Below, piece by piece: positions 1 to 8,295 of a stretch of 64,000 bases of DNA. The position numbers were made by a program, and so were the translations under genes. Position 1 is the first letter of the stretch. Each line of letters begins with the position of its first letter. This DNA is from Anaeromyxobacter oryzae (GTDB lineage: Bacteria; Myxococcota; Myxococcia; Myxococcales; Anaeromyxobacteraceae), in contig NZ_AP025591.1 of NCBI RefSeq assembly GCF_023169945.1, forward strand, positions 4,398,481 to 4,462,480, in the 5' to 3' direction. The notes below the pieces were generated by a model that worked only from the letters and a program-made list of their open reading frames with translations, ran no database searches and had not been told where the DNA came from.

Positions 1-742
1 AGCCCACCACGTTGCCGACGGCGATGTCCCGCTCGCCCCGGATCGTCGCGACGATGGACGTCGCCACCTCGGGGAGCGACGTGCCGGCCGCGACGATGGT
101 GAGGCCGATCACGACCTCCGACAGCCCGGCGGCGCGGGCGATGGCGACGGCCGAGTCCACCAGCCAGCGCGCGCCGAGCACGAGCGCGCCGAGGCCGCCG
201 AGCACGAGGAGCACGCTCGTCCCGAGCCCGCGGCGCGCCGGGCGGTCGAGCCGCTCGCCGTGCGCCGCCTCGGCCTGGGCGGCCGCAGACTCGCGGCGGC
301 TCGCGCGGATGCTCACGACCGTGTAGCCCACGATGCCGGCGAGGAGGACGAGCGACTCACCCCTCCCGACCCGTCCGTCCGCGGCGAAGGCGAGGAGGAG
401 GAGCGACGCCCCGATCATGATCGGCACCTCGCGCCGCCAGACCTGGCGCGAGATGGCGAGCGGCAGGATCACCGCGCAGGCGCCGAGGATGAAGAGGACG
501 TTGAAGACGTTCGAGCCGACGACGTTCGCGACGGCGATGTCCGGCTGGGCGCGGAGCGACGCCATCGTCGAGACGACCAGCTCGGGCGTGCTCGTGCCGT
601 ACGCGACGACGGTGAGGCCGATGACGAGCGGCGAGAGGCCCGCGGCGAGGGCGAGGCGCGAGGCGCCGCGGACGAGGGCCTCGGCGCCCGCCGTGAGCAG
701 GGCGAGGCCGAGGACGAGGAGGGCGAGGGTCGCGAGCGTCAT
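1..742 (-). CDS. Calcium/sodium antiporter (CaCA family), truncated by window edge
   Basis: Read on the minus strand from an ATG at 742, the frame stays open to base 1, so the C-terminus lies outside the window. The translation begins MTLATLALLVLGLALLTAG and is strongly hydrophobic. It carries the two internally repeated CaCA signatures, GTSTPELVVS near residue 50 and GTSLPEVATS near residue 215, which form the cation-binding alpha repeats in YrbG/CaxA-type exchangers. The family moves Ca2+ against Na+ (sometimes K+) across the inner membrane. The next gene downstream of its start is another antiporter on the same strand. Function is secure at family level; ion specificity is inferred. Confidence 0.88.
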   Translation of the reverse strand, partial: MTLATLALLVLGLALLTAGAEALVRGASRLALAAGLSPLVIGLTVVAYGTSTPELVVSTMASLRAQPDIAVANVVGSNVFNVLFILGACAVILPLAISRQVWRREVPIMIGASLLLLAFAADGRVGRGESLVLLAGIVGYTVVSIRASRRESAAAQAEAAHGERLDRPARRGLGTSVLLVLGGLGALVLGARWLVDSAVAIARAAGLSEVVIGLTIVAAGTSLPEVATSIVATIRGERDIAVGNVVG

Positions 743-786
743 GTCCGTTCTCCGGTCCGGGGGCTCCGGCGAGGGGCGAGCCCGGT

Positions 787-1989
787 TCACCGTCGGGCGG
801 CGGCACGGGGCAGCGGCGGCGCGGTTCCGGCTGGGACGCCGACGCGCTCCGGGACCGAGGCGAGGAGCCGCTTCACGACGGCGATGAAGCCGCCGGTGAG
901 CAGCAGGTTCAGCGCGAGGGAGAGGGCGGCGACGGTCACCATCGGCCCGCCGATGCCGTACCCGAGCGAGACCACCAGCACGCCCGCGCCCACCTCGCCG
1001 CGCGGCCACATCCCGATCGAGAGCGCGAGCCGCTCACGGAGCGTGGCCTCGCCCCGGTAGCAGAAGACCGGGAACATCTTCCCCAGGTTCGCGAGCGCCG
1101 TGACGCCGAGGACGTGCAGCGCGAGCGCCCCGGCGCCCTGCTCGCCGAGGTCCACGACCGGCATCGAGAGGCCGACCAGCACCATGAAGACGCCGGAGAC
1201 CGCGTCGGCGGCGCGGAGGTCGGCGCGTGACTCGGCGTGGCCCGTCGCGCCGTCGGCGCCGGGCCGGTGCGCGATGGCGACGCCCAGCACGAACGCGGGC
1301 AGGAGCACCTCGACGTGGATGCCCATCACGTCGTCGATCCGGAGCGAGGCGAGGTGGATCGCCTCGGAGAGGAGCGCGATGGCGACCGCGTACCCGAGGA
1401 GCCACGGCCAGGAGGTCGGCGCCCGGAGGGAACGCATCCACCGCCAACCCGCCGCGAGGAGCCCCACGACGACGACCACGACGACGGCGAGCTGCCACCG
1501 CGCGCCGACGAGGAGCATCTTCAGCGGGATCATGAAGAGCACCGTGTCGAGATCATCGAAGATGGCGAGCACCCGTGCCTTGCGGTAGAGCCAGGTGGCG
1601 CCGAGCCCCGCGGCCGCGAGCATCGCGAAGAGGACGCCCGCCGAGGTCGGGGCGGCGAAGCGGCCGGCGAGGAGCGCCTCGCTCCAGGCGCGCAGGTTCC
1701 CCGCGGCGCCCGGCTCGCCGAGCACGACGACGAAGTAGACCGCGGCGAAGATCCAGGGGAACGCCGCCGCGGTCGCCGCGACGCCGTAGTCGACGAGCAG
1801 GGCACGGGGCCGCGTCCGGTCGAGCTCGAACTCGAGCCCGACGCGGATCATGACGAACCCGAGGGCCGCCATCGTCGCGACCCGGAGCACCTCGCGGGCG
1901 GCCCGCTCGGCGTCGCCGAGGGCAGGGAGGAGCTGCGAGCCGGCGAGACCGGCGACGAGCAGGACCGAGTAGAGGAGGACCTTCTTCAC
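787..1989 (-). CDS. Kef/NhaP-type cation:proton antiporter (CPA2-like)
   Basis: About 400 residues of nearly continuous membrane segments, which fits the transmembrane half of a monovalent cation/proton antiporter. There is no TrkA-N or USP domain at the C-terminus. I chose the GTG at 1989 (VKKVLLYSVLL...) because GGGAG sits a few bases upstream and the protein then starts directly with a hydrophobic helix; the frame extends upstream to 2061 with polar residues. Segments such as GLEFELD near the N-terminus and the C-terminal SIGMWPRGEVGAGVL resemble Kef-type proteins. The preceding gene on this strand is a CaCA antiporter, so the pair may serve ion homeostasis. Substrate unknown. Confidence 0.75.
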   Translation of the reverse strand: MKKVLLYSVLLVAGLAGSQLLPALGDAERAAREVLRVATMAALGFVMIRVGLEFELDRTRPRALLVDYGVAATAAAFPWIFAAVYFVVVLGEPGAAGNLRAWSEALLAGRFAAPTSAGVLFAMLAAAGLGATWLYRKARVLAIFDDLDTVLFMIPLKMLLVGARWQLAVVVVVVVGLLAAGWRWMRSLRAPTSWPWLLGYAVAIALLSEAIHLASLRIDDVMGIHVEVLLPAFVLGVAIAHRPGADGATGHAESRADLRAADAVSGVFMVLVGLSMPVVDLGEQGAGALALHVLGVTALANLGKMFPVFCYRGEATLRERLALSIGMWPRGEVGAGVLVVSLGYGIGGPMVTVAALSLALNLLLTGGFIAVVKRLLASVPERVGVPAGTAPPLPRAAARR

Positions 1990-2125
1990 GTGCGCTCCCG
2001 GAGAGAGGCGCGGCGCGGACCGCGCATCCGGGGAGCTAGCGGAGCGGCAACTCTCGTTCAAAAGATAATGATCGAGAGATGCTGAGGGGTTCTGAATGGA
2101 TCCGGCGGGGCCTGCCGCCGCCGGG

Positions 2126-4687
2126 TCACGTCCCGACGCTTACGAGGGAGAGGATGGGCCGATCCGGGTCCACGGTCCCGGAGAGATCGATCTCGCAGGT
2201 GATCGCCCAGTCGACCTCGCCGGCCTCGTCGACGATCCGCTGCACCGCCTCCCAGCGCCGCGGCCCGAGCTCCTTCACGAACGTGTTGTCGGGCCGGCGC
2301 GCGGCGGGGGTGGTGTCGATGCGCGGGTGCTCCGCCCAGTACGGCGCCATCGCCTCGTCCAGGCGCGCGGGCGTCCAGTCGGAGCCGGGCGCGAGCGCGG
2401 CGACCGCCGCGGCGTGGTCCTTCCGGGCGAGGGCGACGAGCACGGCGTGCAGCTCGTTCCGGAGCCGGGCGGCGAACGCGCGCGGGTCGGCCCAGATCGG
2501 CGGCGGGCCGAGCGTCGCCGCGACGGCGGCGCGCGCGTCGACGGCCTGCGCCTGGTACGCCGGATCCCGCATCCGCTCCCACTCGTCGATGAGGGACGAG
2601 TCGACGCCGCGCACCGTGGCGCGGAGGAACGCGATGACGTCGAGCAGCGCGTCGTCGCGGTACGTCTCCGGCACGGTCTGCACGAGGGTCTTGTACGCCT
2701 CGGAGAGGTAGCGGAGCACGAGCCCCTCGGACCGCTGCAGCTCGTACTCGCGCACGTAGTCGGCGAAGGTCATGAAGCGCTCGACCATCTGGCGCGCCAC
2801 CGACTTCGGCCGGATGTTCTCGGCGCCGACCCAGGGGTGCTTCGCGGCGAACTCGTTGAAGGTCGCGTAGACGAAGTCGCGGTTCGGCTTCGGGTACTCG
2901 ACCTTCTCGAGCTCCGCCATCCGCTCGTCGTACTCCATCCCCTGCGCCTTCATCTCCGCCACGGCGCGCCCGCGCGCCTGGTCGAGCTGCTTCCAGAGGA
3001 TGACGTCGGGGTCCTCGAGGATCGACTCGACCATCGAGAGCACGTCGAGCGCGTAGGTCTCGCGCTCGCGCGGGATCTTCGGGAGCGTGTCGAGGAGGTA
3101 CAGCGAGAGCGTGTGGAAGAGGGAGAAGTCGCGCTGGAGCCCGGGCGCGGGCCGCAGGTACGCGCCCCGGTACCCCTCGATCCGCTTCAGCTCGACGAGC
3201 CCGGCCCCGCGGAGCGTCCGGAGCCGCTGCGCGGCGGTGCGCCGGTGCTTCGCCCGCACGTAGTCGTTGCCGTGCGACCGCCCGATGAGCTCGACCAGCC
3301 GGCCGTACCCGCCGCCGACCCGCGCCGTCTCGCTCTGGAGCAGGTTCACGAGCAGGCCGAAGGTCACCTCGAAGCGGCTCTCGAGCGGCTCGGGCTCCTT
3401 CTCCCGGAGCTTCTCGAAGGTGTTCCGGTCGAAGTGGACGTAGCCCTTCGTCGGCGGCTGCTTCTTCACGACCTTCTTGCCGGCCGCCGCCTTCTCCGCG
3501 AGCTTCTTGTTCTCGATGACGTGCTCGGGCGCCTGCGCGACGACGTAGCCCTTCTCGTCGAAGCCCTTCCGGCCGGCGCGCCCGGAGATCTGGTGGAAGT
3601 CGCGCGAGGAGAGGATCGCCGTCTTCGTCCCGTCGAACTTGCAGAGCTGGGTGAAGAGGACGGTGCGGATCGGGATGTTCACGCCCATGCCGAGCGTGTC
3701 GGTGCCGGAGACGACCTTGAGGAGACCGCCCTGCGCGAGCTTCTCGACGAGGAGGCGGTAGCGCGGGAGCAGGCCGGCGTGGTGCAGCCCGATGCCGTGG
3801 CGGACGAACCGCTGGAGCTCCTTGCCGTAGGGCGAGTCGAACCGGGCGTCCGCGAGCGCCTCCGTGATCCGCGCCTTCTCCTCCTTCGAGGAGAAGTTCG
3901 CGCTCATGAGGTTCTGCGCCTGCTCGGCCGCGGCCCGCTGGGTGAAGTTGACGAGGTAGATGGGCGCCTTGTTCGCCGAGACCAGCTCCTCGATGGTCTC
4001 GTGCAGCGGCGTCTCGCGGTACTCGAACTCGAGGGGGACGGGACGCGCCGCGTTCCGGACGGCCTCGATCGCGCGGCCGGTCACCTCCTGGAGCGACGCC
4101 TCGATCGCCTTCGTGTCCCCGAGCGTCGCGGACATGAGCAGGAAGCGGGTGTCCTCGAGGACGAGGAGCGGGACCTGCCAGGCGACGCCGCGGTCGCGGT
4201 CGCCGTAGTAGTGGAACTCGTCCATCACGACGGCGTCGATGCGGGGGGCGTCGCCGCGGACCGCGAGGTTCATGAGGATCTCGGCGGTGCAGCAGACGAT
4301 GGGCGCGTCGCGGTTCACGGCGCCGTCGCCGGTCATCATCCCGACGTTCTCCGGCCCGAAGACGCGGCACAGGTCGAAGAACTTCTCGTTGACGAGCGCC
4401 TTGATCGGGCACGTGTAGAACGACCGCTGCCCGGCCGCCATCGCCTGGAAGTGCAGGAACGTCGCGACCAGCGACTTGCCCGAGCCGGTGGGCGTCGAGA
4501 GCACGACGTGCTTCCCGTCGAGGAGGTGCAGGATCGCCTCCTCCTGGTGCGGGTAGAGCGTGAGCCCGGTGCCGGCGACCCAGGAGACGAACCGGTCGAG
4601 GACGGCGTCGGGCGCGAGGGCCTCGCCGCGGGGCGGGAGGAGGGCGGCGAGCGGGGCCTCGCCGGCGATCGGGGTGAGCGTGGTCAT
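2126..4687 (-). CDS. Ski2-like DEAD/DEAH-box helicase with C-terminal DUF3516-type region
   Basis: An 853-residue superfamily II helicase. Motifs in order are Walker A STPTGSGKS near residue 65, the motif II box DEFHYYGD, SATLGD (motif III), HHAGLLPRYR, GTDTLGMGVNIP and QISGRAGRKGFD (motif VI). The HHAG and TLGMGVN blocks are typical of Ski2/Mtr4-like RNA helicases. About 450 residues follow the helicase core, matching in length and position the DUF3516 region of bacterial relatives (from memory). The ATG at 4687 is used because the protein then starts MTTLTPIAGE; the longer frame adds an Arg-rich leader that overlaps the divergent VOC gene's 5' region. A role in RNA metabolism is likely; the substrate is unknown. 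Confidence 0.85.
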   Translation of the reverse strand: MTTLTPIAGEAPLAALLPPRGEALAPDAVLDRFVSWVAGTGLTLYPHQEEAILHLLDGKHVVLSTPTGSGKSLVATFLHFQAMAAGQRSFYTCPIKALVNEKFFDLCRVFGPENVGMMTGDGAVNRDAPIVCCTAEILMNLAVRGDAPRIDAVVMDEFHYYGDRDRGVAWQVPLLVLEDTRFLLMSATLGDTKAIEASLQEVTGRAIEAVRNAARPVPLEFEYRETPLHETIEELVSANKAPIYLVNFTQRAAAEQAQNLMSANFSSKEEKARITEALADARFDSPYGKELQRFVRHGIGLHHAGLLPRYRLLVEKLAQGGLLKVVSGTDTLGMGVNIPIRTVLFTQLCKFDGTKTAILSSRDFHQISGRAGRKGFDEKGYVVAQAPEHVIENKKLAEKAAAGKKVVKKQPPTKGYVHFDRNTFEKLREKEPEPLESRFEVTFGLLVNLLQSETARVGGGYGRLVELIGRSHGNDYVRAKHRRTAAQRLRTLRGAGLVELKRIEGYRGAYLRPAPGLQRDFSLFHTLSLYLLDTLPKIPRERETYALDVLSMVESILEDPDVILWKQLDQARGRAVAEMKAQGMEYDERMAELEKVEYPKPNRDFVYATFNEFAAKHPWVGAENIRPKSVARQMVERFMTFADYVREYELQRSEGLVLRYLSEAYKTLVQTVPETYRDDALLDVIAFLRATVRGVDSSLIDEWERMRDPAYQAQAVDARAAVAATLGPPPIWADPRAFAARLRNELHAVLVALARKDHAAAVAALAPGSDWTPARLDEAMAPYWAEHPRIDTTPAARRPDNTFVKELGPRRWEAVQRIVDEAGEVDWAITCEIDLSGTVDPDRPILSLVSVGT

Positions 4688-4766
4688 CGGCCGCCTCTTG
4701 GTACCGCGGGCGGGGCGGCGGCGCCAGCGCCGCCTCCCGGCGCCCCGGATCGGCGATACTCGTCCC

Positions 4767-5162
4767 ATGCCGCCCCGCTGGACGCACGTGGTCCTGAAGG
4801 TCGCCGACCTCGATCGCTCGATCGCCTTCTACCGCCGGTTCTGCGGGCTCGAGCCCGTCCGCGACGGGCGCCCCGACGGGCACACCGTCTGGCTCGCCCC
4901 GCCCGGCGCCGCCTCCCCGCCGCCCTTCGTGCTCGTCCTCTACCTCTCGCCCGTCGACTGCCGGATCGATCACCTCGGGTTCCAGTGCGCCGCGCGCGAG
5001 GACATCGACCGGCTCGCCGCCGACGGGGAGCGGCTCGGGATCCTCGCCGAGCCGCCCTGGGACGGCGGCGGCGACATCGGGTACGTCACGATGCTCCGCG
5101 ATCCCGACGGGCACCTCGTCGAGTTCACGTTCGGTCAGCCGATCGGCGGGCTCGGCTCGTAG
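4767..5162 (+). CDS. VOC-family protein (glyoxalase/bleomycin-resistance fold)
   Basis: A 131-residue single-domain protein starting MPPRWTHVVLKVADLDRSI, the standard first beta-alpha unit of vicinal oxygen chelate proteins. It ends with MLRDPDGHLVEFTFG, the conserved C-terminal strand whose Glu is usually a metal ligand. The length suits one VOC module with two beta-alpha-beta-beta-beta units. It is divergent from the helicase gene, with about 80 bp between starts. The family includes lyases, dioxygenases and resistance proteins, and nothing here fixes the substrate. Confidence 0.82.
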   Translation: MPPRWTHVVLKVADLDRSIAFYRRFCGLEPVRDGRPDGHTVWLAPPGAASPPPFVLVLYLSPVDCRIDHLGFQCAAREDIDRLAADGERLGILAEPPWDGGGDIGYVTMLRDPDGHLVEFTFGQPIGGLGS

Positions 5163-5263
5163 CGCCCGACGGCGGCAGCCGTTCTCCTCCGGAGCGTTGC
5201 GAGCGGGACCAACGCCGTACGTACTCGCTCTACCTGCGCACGATCCCGCTCCCTCCAGTCGTA

Positions 5264-5385
5264 CTCCCTCTCCCCCGCGCGGCTTCATCGCGTGGGGGAG
5301 AGGGCCGGGGTGAGGGGGCGTCCGTCGAACGGGTACGCACGCCCTCGCGGCGACATCCGCCGATCACCGACGGGGCGTCCCGCAC
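5264..5385. repeat. Direct repeat copy 1 with CCCTCTCCCCC hairpin
   Basis: Begins with a stem whose arms are CCCTCTCCCCCGCG (5266-5279) and CGTGGGGGAGAGGG (5291-5304), followed by CCGGGGTGAGGGGGCGTCC. The match to the second copy continues for roughly 80 bp past the stem with a handful of differences. The hairpin core is the same as in the composite elements elsewhere in this window. Confidence 0.85.
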
Positions 5386-5848
5386 CCTGCTCTCTTGCGG
5401 TGCGCTCCGGGACCGGCGCCGCGCCGGCGTGGAGGCCCCCTCGTCCGTGCTCGCCGCGGAACTCGCGACCGGGCGCCGTAGGTCGATCGGGCGCCGAAGC
5501 GCGCGGGGCCGCGGCACGCCCGGACGCGCCACGCTCGCGCCCGGTCGTGGCGTGCGTCGCGCGAGGCGAACGGTTCCGTGGGGCGCTCGCGTGTCACGTC
5601 GCGTGCACCGCGGCTGAAGTACTGTCGATCGGGTCCGTACGCAGCGACGCGGCTGCGCGCGGGCGAGGGGGCCTCCCCGACTGTATGGCGCGGCGCCTGT
5701 TGGCGTTCGCGATCCCGGCCTCGCTTTCGCCGCTCGCCGCTCGCCCTCGCCCGAGCCCGACCTCGACCGAATCCGACCTCGACGCCGACCTCGACGCTGA
5801 CCTCGCGCTGACCTCGCGCTGGTCCTCTTCGCCCGGCACACCAGATCC

Positions 5849-5970
5849 CTCCCTCTCCCCCGCGCGGCTTCATCGCGTGGGGGAGAGGGCCGGGGTGAGG
5901 GGGCGTCCGTCGAACGGGTACGCACGCCCTCACGGCCACATCCGCCCATCACCGACGGGGGCGTCCCCGC
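5849..5970. repeat. Direct repeat copy 2 with CCCTCTCCCCC hairpin
   Basis: Near-identical to the copy at 5264-5385 in the same orientation and separated from it by about 460 bp. Differences are a few substitutions near the 3' end plus one extra G in the final G run. The two copies bracket a stretch with no recognisable gene, so deletion between them by recombination would be possible. Confidence 0.85.
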
Positions 5971-6061
5971 CCCCGGTCGTCACGCCGTGCGCTCCGGGGC
6001 CGGCGACGCTCCCCGATTGCAGGGTCACGCGTCGCGTTCGCCGTCGCGTTCCCGGTCCGGC

Positions 6062-7567
6062 CTACGCCGCGAGATCGACCGCGATCCCCGCGCGCTCGAG
6101 GACGCCCTTCAGCTCGGACTTCGAGACCGCCTTCGTGTAGGCCTCCCGCGGCTCGACGACCTTCCGCTTCACGAGATCGAGGAGCGCGTCGTTCAGCGTG
6201 GCCATCCCGGCGCCGCGGCCGGTCTGCATGATCGACGGGATCTGGAAGGTCTTCCCCTCCCGGATCAGGTTCGAGACGCTGCTCGTGCAGAGCAGGATCT
6301 CCAGGGCCGGGACGCGGCCGCCGCCGATCCGCTTGCAGAGCGTCTGGGAGATGACGCCCTTCAGCGACTCGGAGAGCATCATCCGGATCTGCGCCTGCCG
6401 GTCGGCCGGGAACTGGTCGATGATGCGGTCGACCGTCGACGCCGCCGTGTTCGTGTGGAGGGTGCCGAACACGAGGTGGCCGGTCTCGGCGGTCTCGATG
6501 GCGATGGCGATCGTCTCGAGGTCGCGCAGCTCGCCCACGAGCACGATGTCCGGGTCCTCCCGGAGGGCCGCGCGGAGCGCGTGCTTGAACGAGCTCGTGT
6601 GGATCCCGACCTCGCGCTGGTTCACCAGGCAGCGCTTGTTCGGGTGGACGAACTCGATGGGGTCCTCGATCGTGATGATGTGGTCGTCGCGATTGCGGTT
6701 GATGTAGTCGATCATCGCGGCGAGCGTGGTCGACTTGCCGGAGCCGGTCGGGCCGGTGACGAGGACGAGCCCCTTCGTGAGGTGGCAGAGGTCGAGCACC
6801 GGCTGGGACAGGCCCATCTTCTCGGCGGTGAGGATCTCGCTCGGGATCTGTCGGAGGACGGCGCCGATCCCCTTGCGATCCGAGAACACGTTCACGCGGA
6901 AGCGCGCGGCGGGGGTCTCGTGCGCGAAGTCGGTGTCCTTCCGCGCGTGCCACTCCTCGCGGTTCTTCTCGGGCGCGATCGACCAGAGCAGCTCCTTCAG
7001 CCGCTCGTGCGAGATCGGCCCGTAATCGCGCTCGGGAACCATGTCGCCGTCGACGCGGAGCATGGGCGGGCAGTCGGACGAGAGGTGCAGGTCGGAGGCG
7101 CGCCGCGCGAGCATCGCGTCGAGGAGCGCGTCGAGCGCCGCCCGGGGATCCTGCGGCGCGGCGATCCGGCCGCCGCGGACGGCCCCGACCACGGGCGTCG
7201 GCGTCGCGGTGCGCGCGACGGCCGCGGGCGACGACGCCGGCGGGTCGTCGGGGAGGGGCCGCCCGGCGGCGCGCGGCGTCACGACCACGCGCACGCCCGA
7301 GTCCGTCGTCTCGAGCCGGACCTCCACCGCGCCCGCCGGGGAGAGGTACGGGAACGCCGTCACGCCCGGGCGCGGGAACCCGGCGCGCTGGTCGGCCGGG
7401 ACGATCTCGGCGACGGCGCCGACGATCTGCGGCGTCGTGAGCGGCTGCTTGAGCAGCAGGACCGGGCCGCGCGCCGCCGAGACGACGGCGCCGGCGCCGG
7501 TCTCGAGTCTCAGGTCGCGGGCGGACTCCTGGAAGAGACGATCGATGAACGCGTCGATGCGGGCCAT
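6062..7567 (-). CDS. PilT/PilU-type retraction ATPase with duplicated N-terminal domain
   Basis: A 501-residue secretion ATPase. From about residue 140 it follows PilT: N-terminal PAS-like domain (RRASDLHLSSDCPPMLRVDG), Walker A GPTGSGKST (272-280), Asp box EDPIEFVH, Walker B LREDPDIVLVGELRD and His box TGHLVFGTLHTNTA. The first 100 residues look like a degenerate second copy of the same N-terminal domain, joined by a Pro/Ala-rich linker. PilT family members power type IV pilus retraction at the inner-membrane face. A standard-length pilT lies at 46659, so this is a paralogue, perhaps an accessory or regulated retraction motor. It lies 6 bp downstream of a small gene of unknown function. Confidence 0.9.
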   Translation of the reverse strand: MARIDAFIDRLFQESARDLRLETGAGAVVSAARGPVLLLKQPLTTPQIVGAVAEIVPADQRAGFPRPGVTAFPYLSPAGAVEVRLETTDSGVRVVVTPRAAGRPLPDDPPASSPAAVARTATPTPVVGAVRGGRIAAPQDPRAALDALLDAMLARRASDLHLSSDCPPMLRVDGDMVPERDYGPISHERLKELLWSIAPEKNREEWHARKDTDFAHETPAARFRVNVFSDRKGIGAVLRQIPSEILTAEKMGLSQPVLDLCHLTKGLVLVTGPTGSGKSTTLAAMIDYINRNRDDHIITIEDPIEFVHPNKRCLVNQREVGIHTSSFKHALRAALREDPDIVLVGELRDLETIAIAIETAETGHLVFGTLHTNTAASTVDRIIDQFPADRQAQIRMMLSESLKGVISQTLCKRIGGGRVPALEILLCTSSVSNLIREGKTFQIPSIMQTGRGAGMATLNDALLDLVKRKVVEPREAYTKAVSKSELKGVLERAGIAVDLAA

Positions 7568-7573
7568 GGGGAT

Positions 7574-8044
7574 CTACCGGGAGAGGAGGACGACGCGGGT
7601 GACGTGGCGCTTGTTCACGAGCGCGACGGCATCCGCCTCGAGGAGGCGGAAGAAGGGCGGCGCCTCGTTCAGGAAGTCCACGAGCCGCGCCCGATCCGGC
7701 GGGCGGAGGTACGAGACGAGGCCGGTGCGGCAGCTCCCGTCGGCGAGGTGGACCTCCACCTCGTGCTCGGTCGGGAGCGTCAGCGCCTCGGCGCAGTCCG
7801 CCTCGAGCGTCCGGGCCACGCGCACGACGGCGACGGCGCCGCGATGCAGGAACGTCATCGCCCCGGCGAGCTCGTCGAGCGCGGGGAAGAAGTCGCCCGG
7901 GCCGTTCAGGAGATCTCCCGGCTGCTCGGCGCCGGAGTGGTCCGCCGCCGCCTCCGCGAGGAAGAGCACCACCCGGCGCTCGGCGCCGCCCGGCAGCACC
8001 ACCTCCGCCGGCACGCGCCGCTTCGGGACCCGCAGCTCCTCCAT
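7574..8044 (-). CDS. Unknown 156-residue protein with internal duplication
   Basis: I do not recognise this protein. It is cytoplasmic by appearance, with no signal or membrane segment, and starts MEELRVPKRRVP. Two halves look homologous: residues 10-75 (EVVLPGG...GDLLNGPGDFFPALDE...AVAVVRV) and 88-154 (EVHLADG...VDFLNEAPPFFRLLE...VTRVVLL). Each has a beta-rich start, an (L/F)LNxxPxFFxxL helix and a final hydrophobic strand. It is 6 bp upstream of the PilT-like ATPase gene on the same strand, so the two are almost certainly co-transcribed. A partner or regulator of that ATPase is a reasonable guess only. Confidence 0.75.
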   Translation of the reverse strand: MEELRVPKRRVPAEVVLPGGAERRVVLFLAEAAADHSGAEQPGDLLNGPGDFFPALDELAGAMTFLHRGAVAVVRVARTLEADCAEALTLPTEHEVEVHLADGSCRTGLVSYLRPPDRARLVDFLNEAPPFFRLLEADAVALVNKRHVTRVVLLSR

Positions 8045-8295
8045 CCGTGGACCTCCCCGTGCGCCTTCGCCGGCGCGCGGAGCATTGTGCCCGGAAACGA
8101 TCGCGCGTCTGTCCCCCGGGCACGGCGCGAGGACCGTTTCGCTGTGGGTGCAGCGGGCACGTCGTGCGCCCCGGGGGCGCGGCGCGCGGGACCGTGGACC
8201 CGCGGGTTCGGGCTCACCCGCTCGACCGGTGGCGCGCGCGGGCGGCCCTGGACAGGATCCGCTCGCCGCGCGCGGTCCGCGGCGGGGAGCGTTCG
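8045..8295. promoter_or_regulatory. Divergent intergenic region (PilT-paralogue operon / MCP pair)
   Basis: A 250-bp spacer between genes reading outward in both directions, so it must hold at least two promoters unless transcription enters from outside. I see no convincing -35/-10 or -24/-12 pair and no clear operator palindrome. Confidence 0.4.

Larger units (their letters stand above)
5163..6061. other. About 900-bp region without a convincing gene; contains a 120-bp direct repeat
   Basis: Open frames exist on both strands, but their translations are Arg/Pro/Ser-rich with no recognisable domain, and they read straight through the repeats. I therefore treat the region as non-coding. It holds two copies of a hairpin-containing repeat (near 5264 and 5849) and a short simple repeat of GACCTCGAC/GACCTCGCG units around 5758-5822. 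Nothing resembling a tRNA or rRNA was seen. Confidence 0.6.

Noticed and set aside
2096..5617. Plus-strand open frame of more than 1,100 codons antisense to the helicase
   Set aside because: Its translation is Arg/Val/Glu/Leu-rich with no domain and runs opposite a helicase with all motifs. Long antisense frames are a by-product of very high GC at third codon positions.
5230..5952. Minus-strand frame of 240 codons and overlapping plus-strand frames in the repeat region
   Set aside because: Composition is Arg/Ser/Pro-rich, there is no domain, and the frame is interrupted only because the repeats happen to be stop-free.
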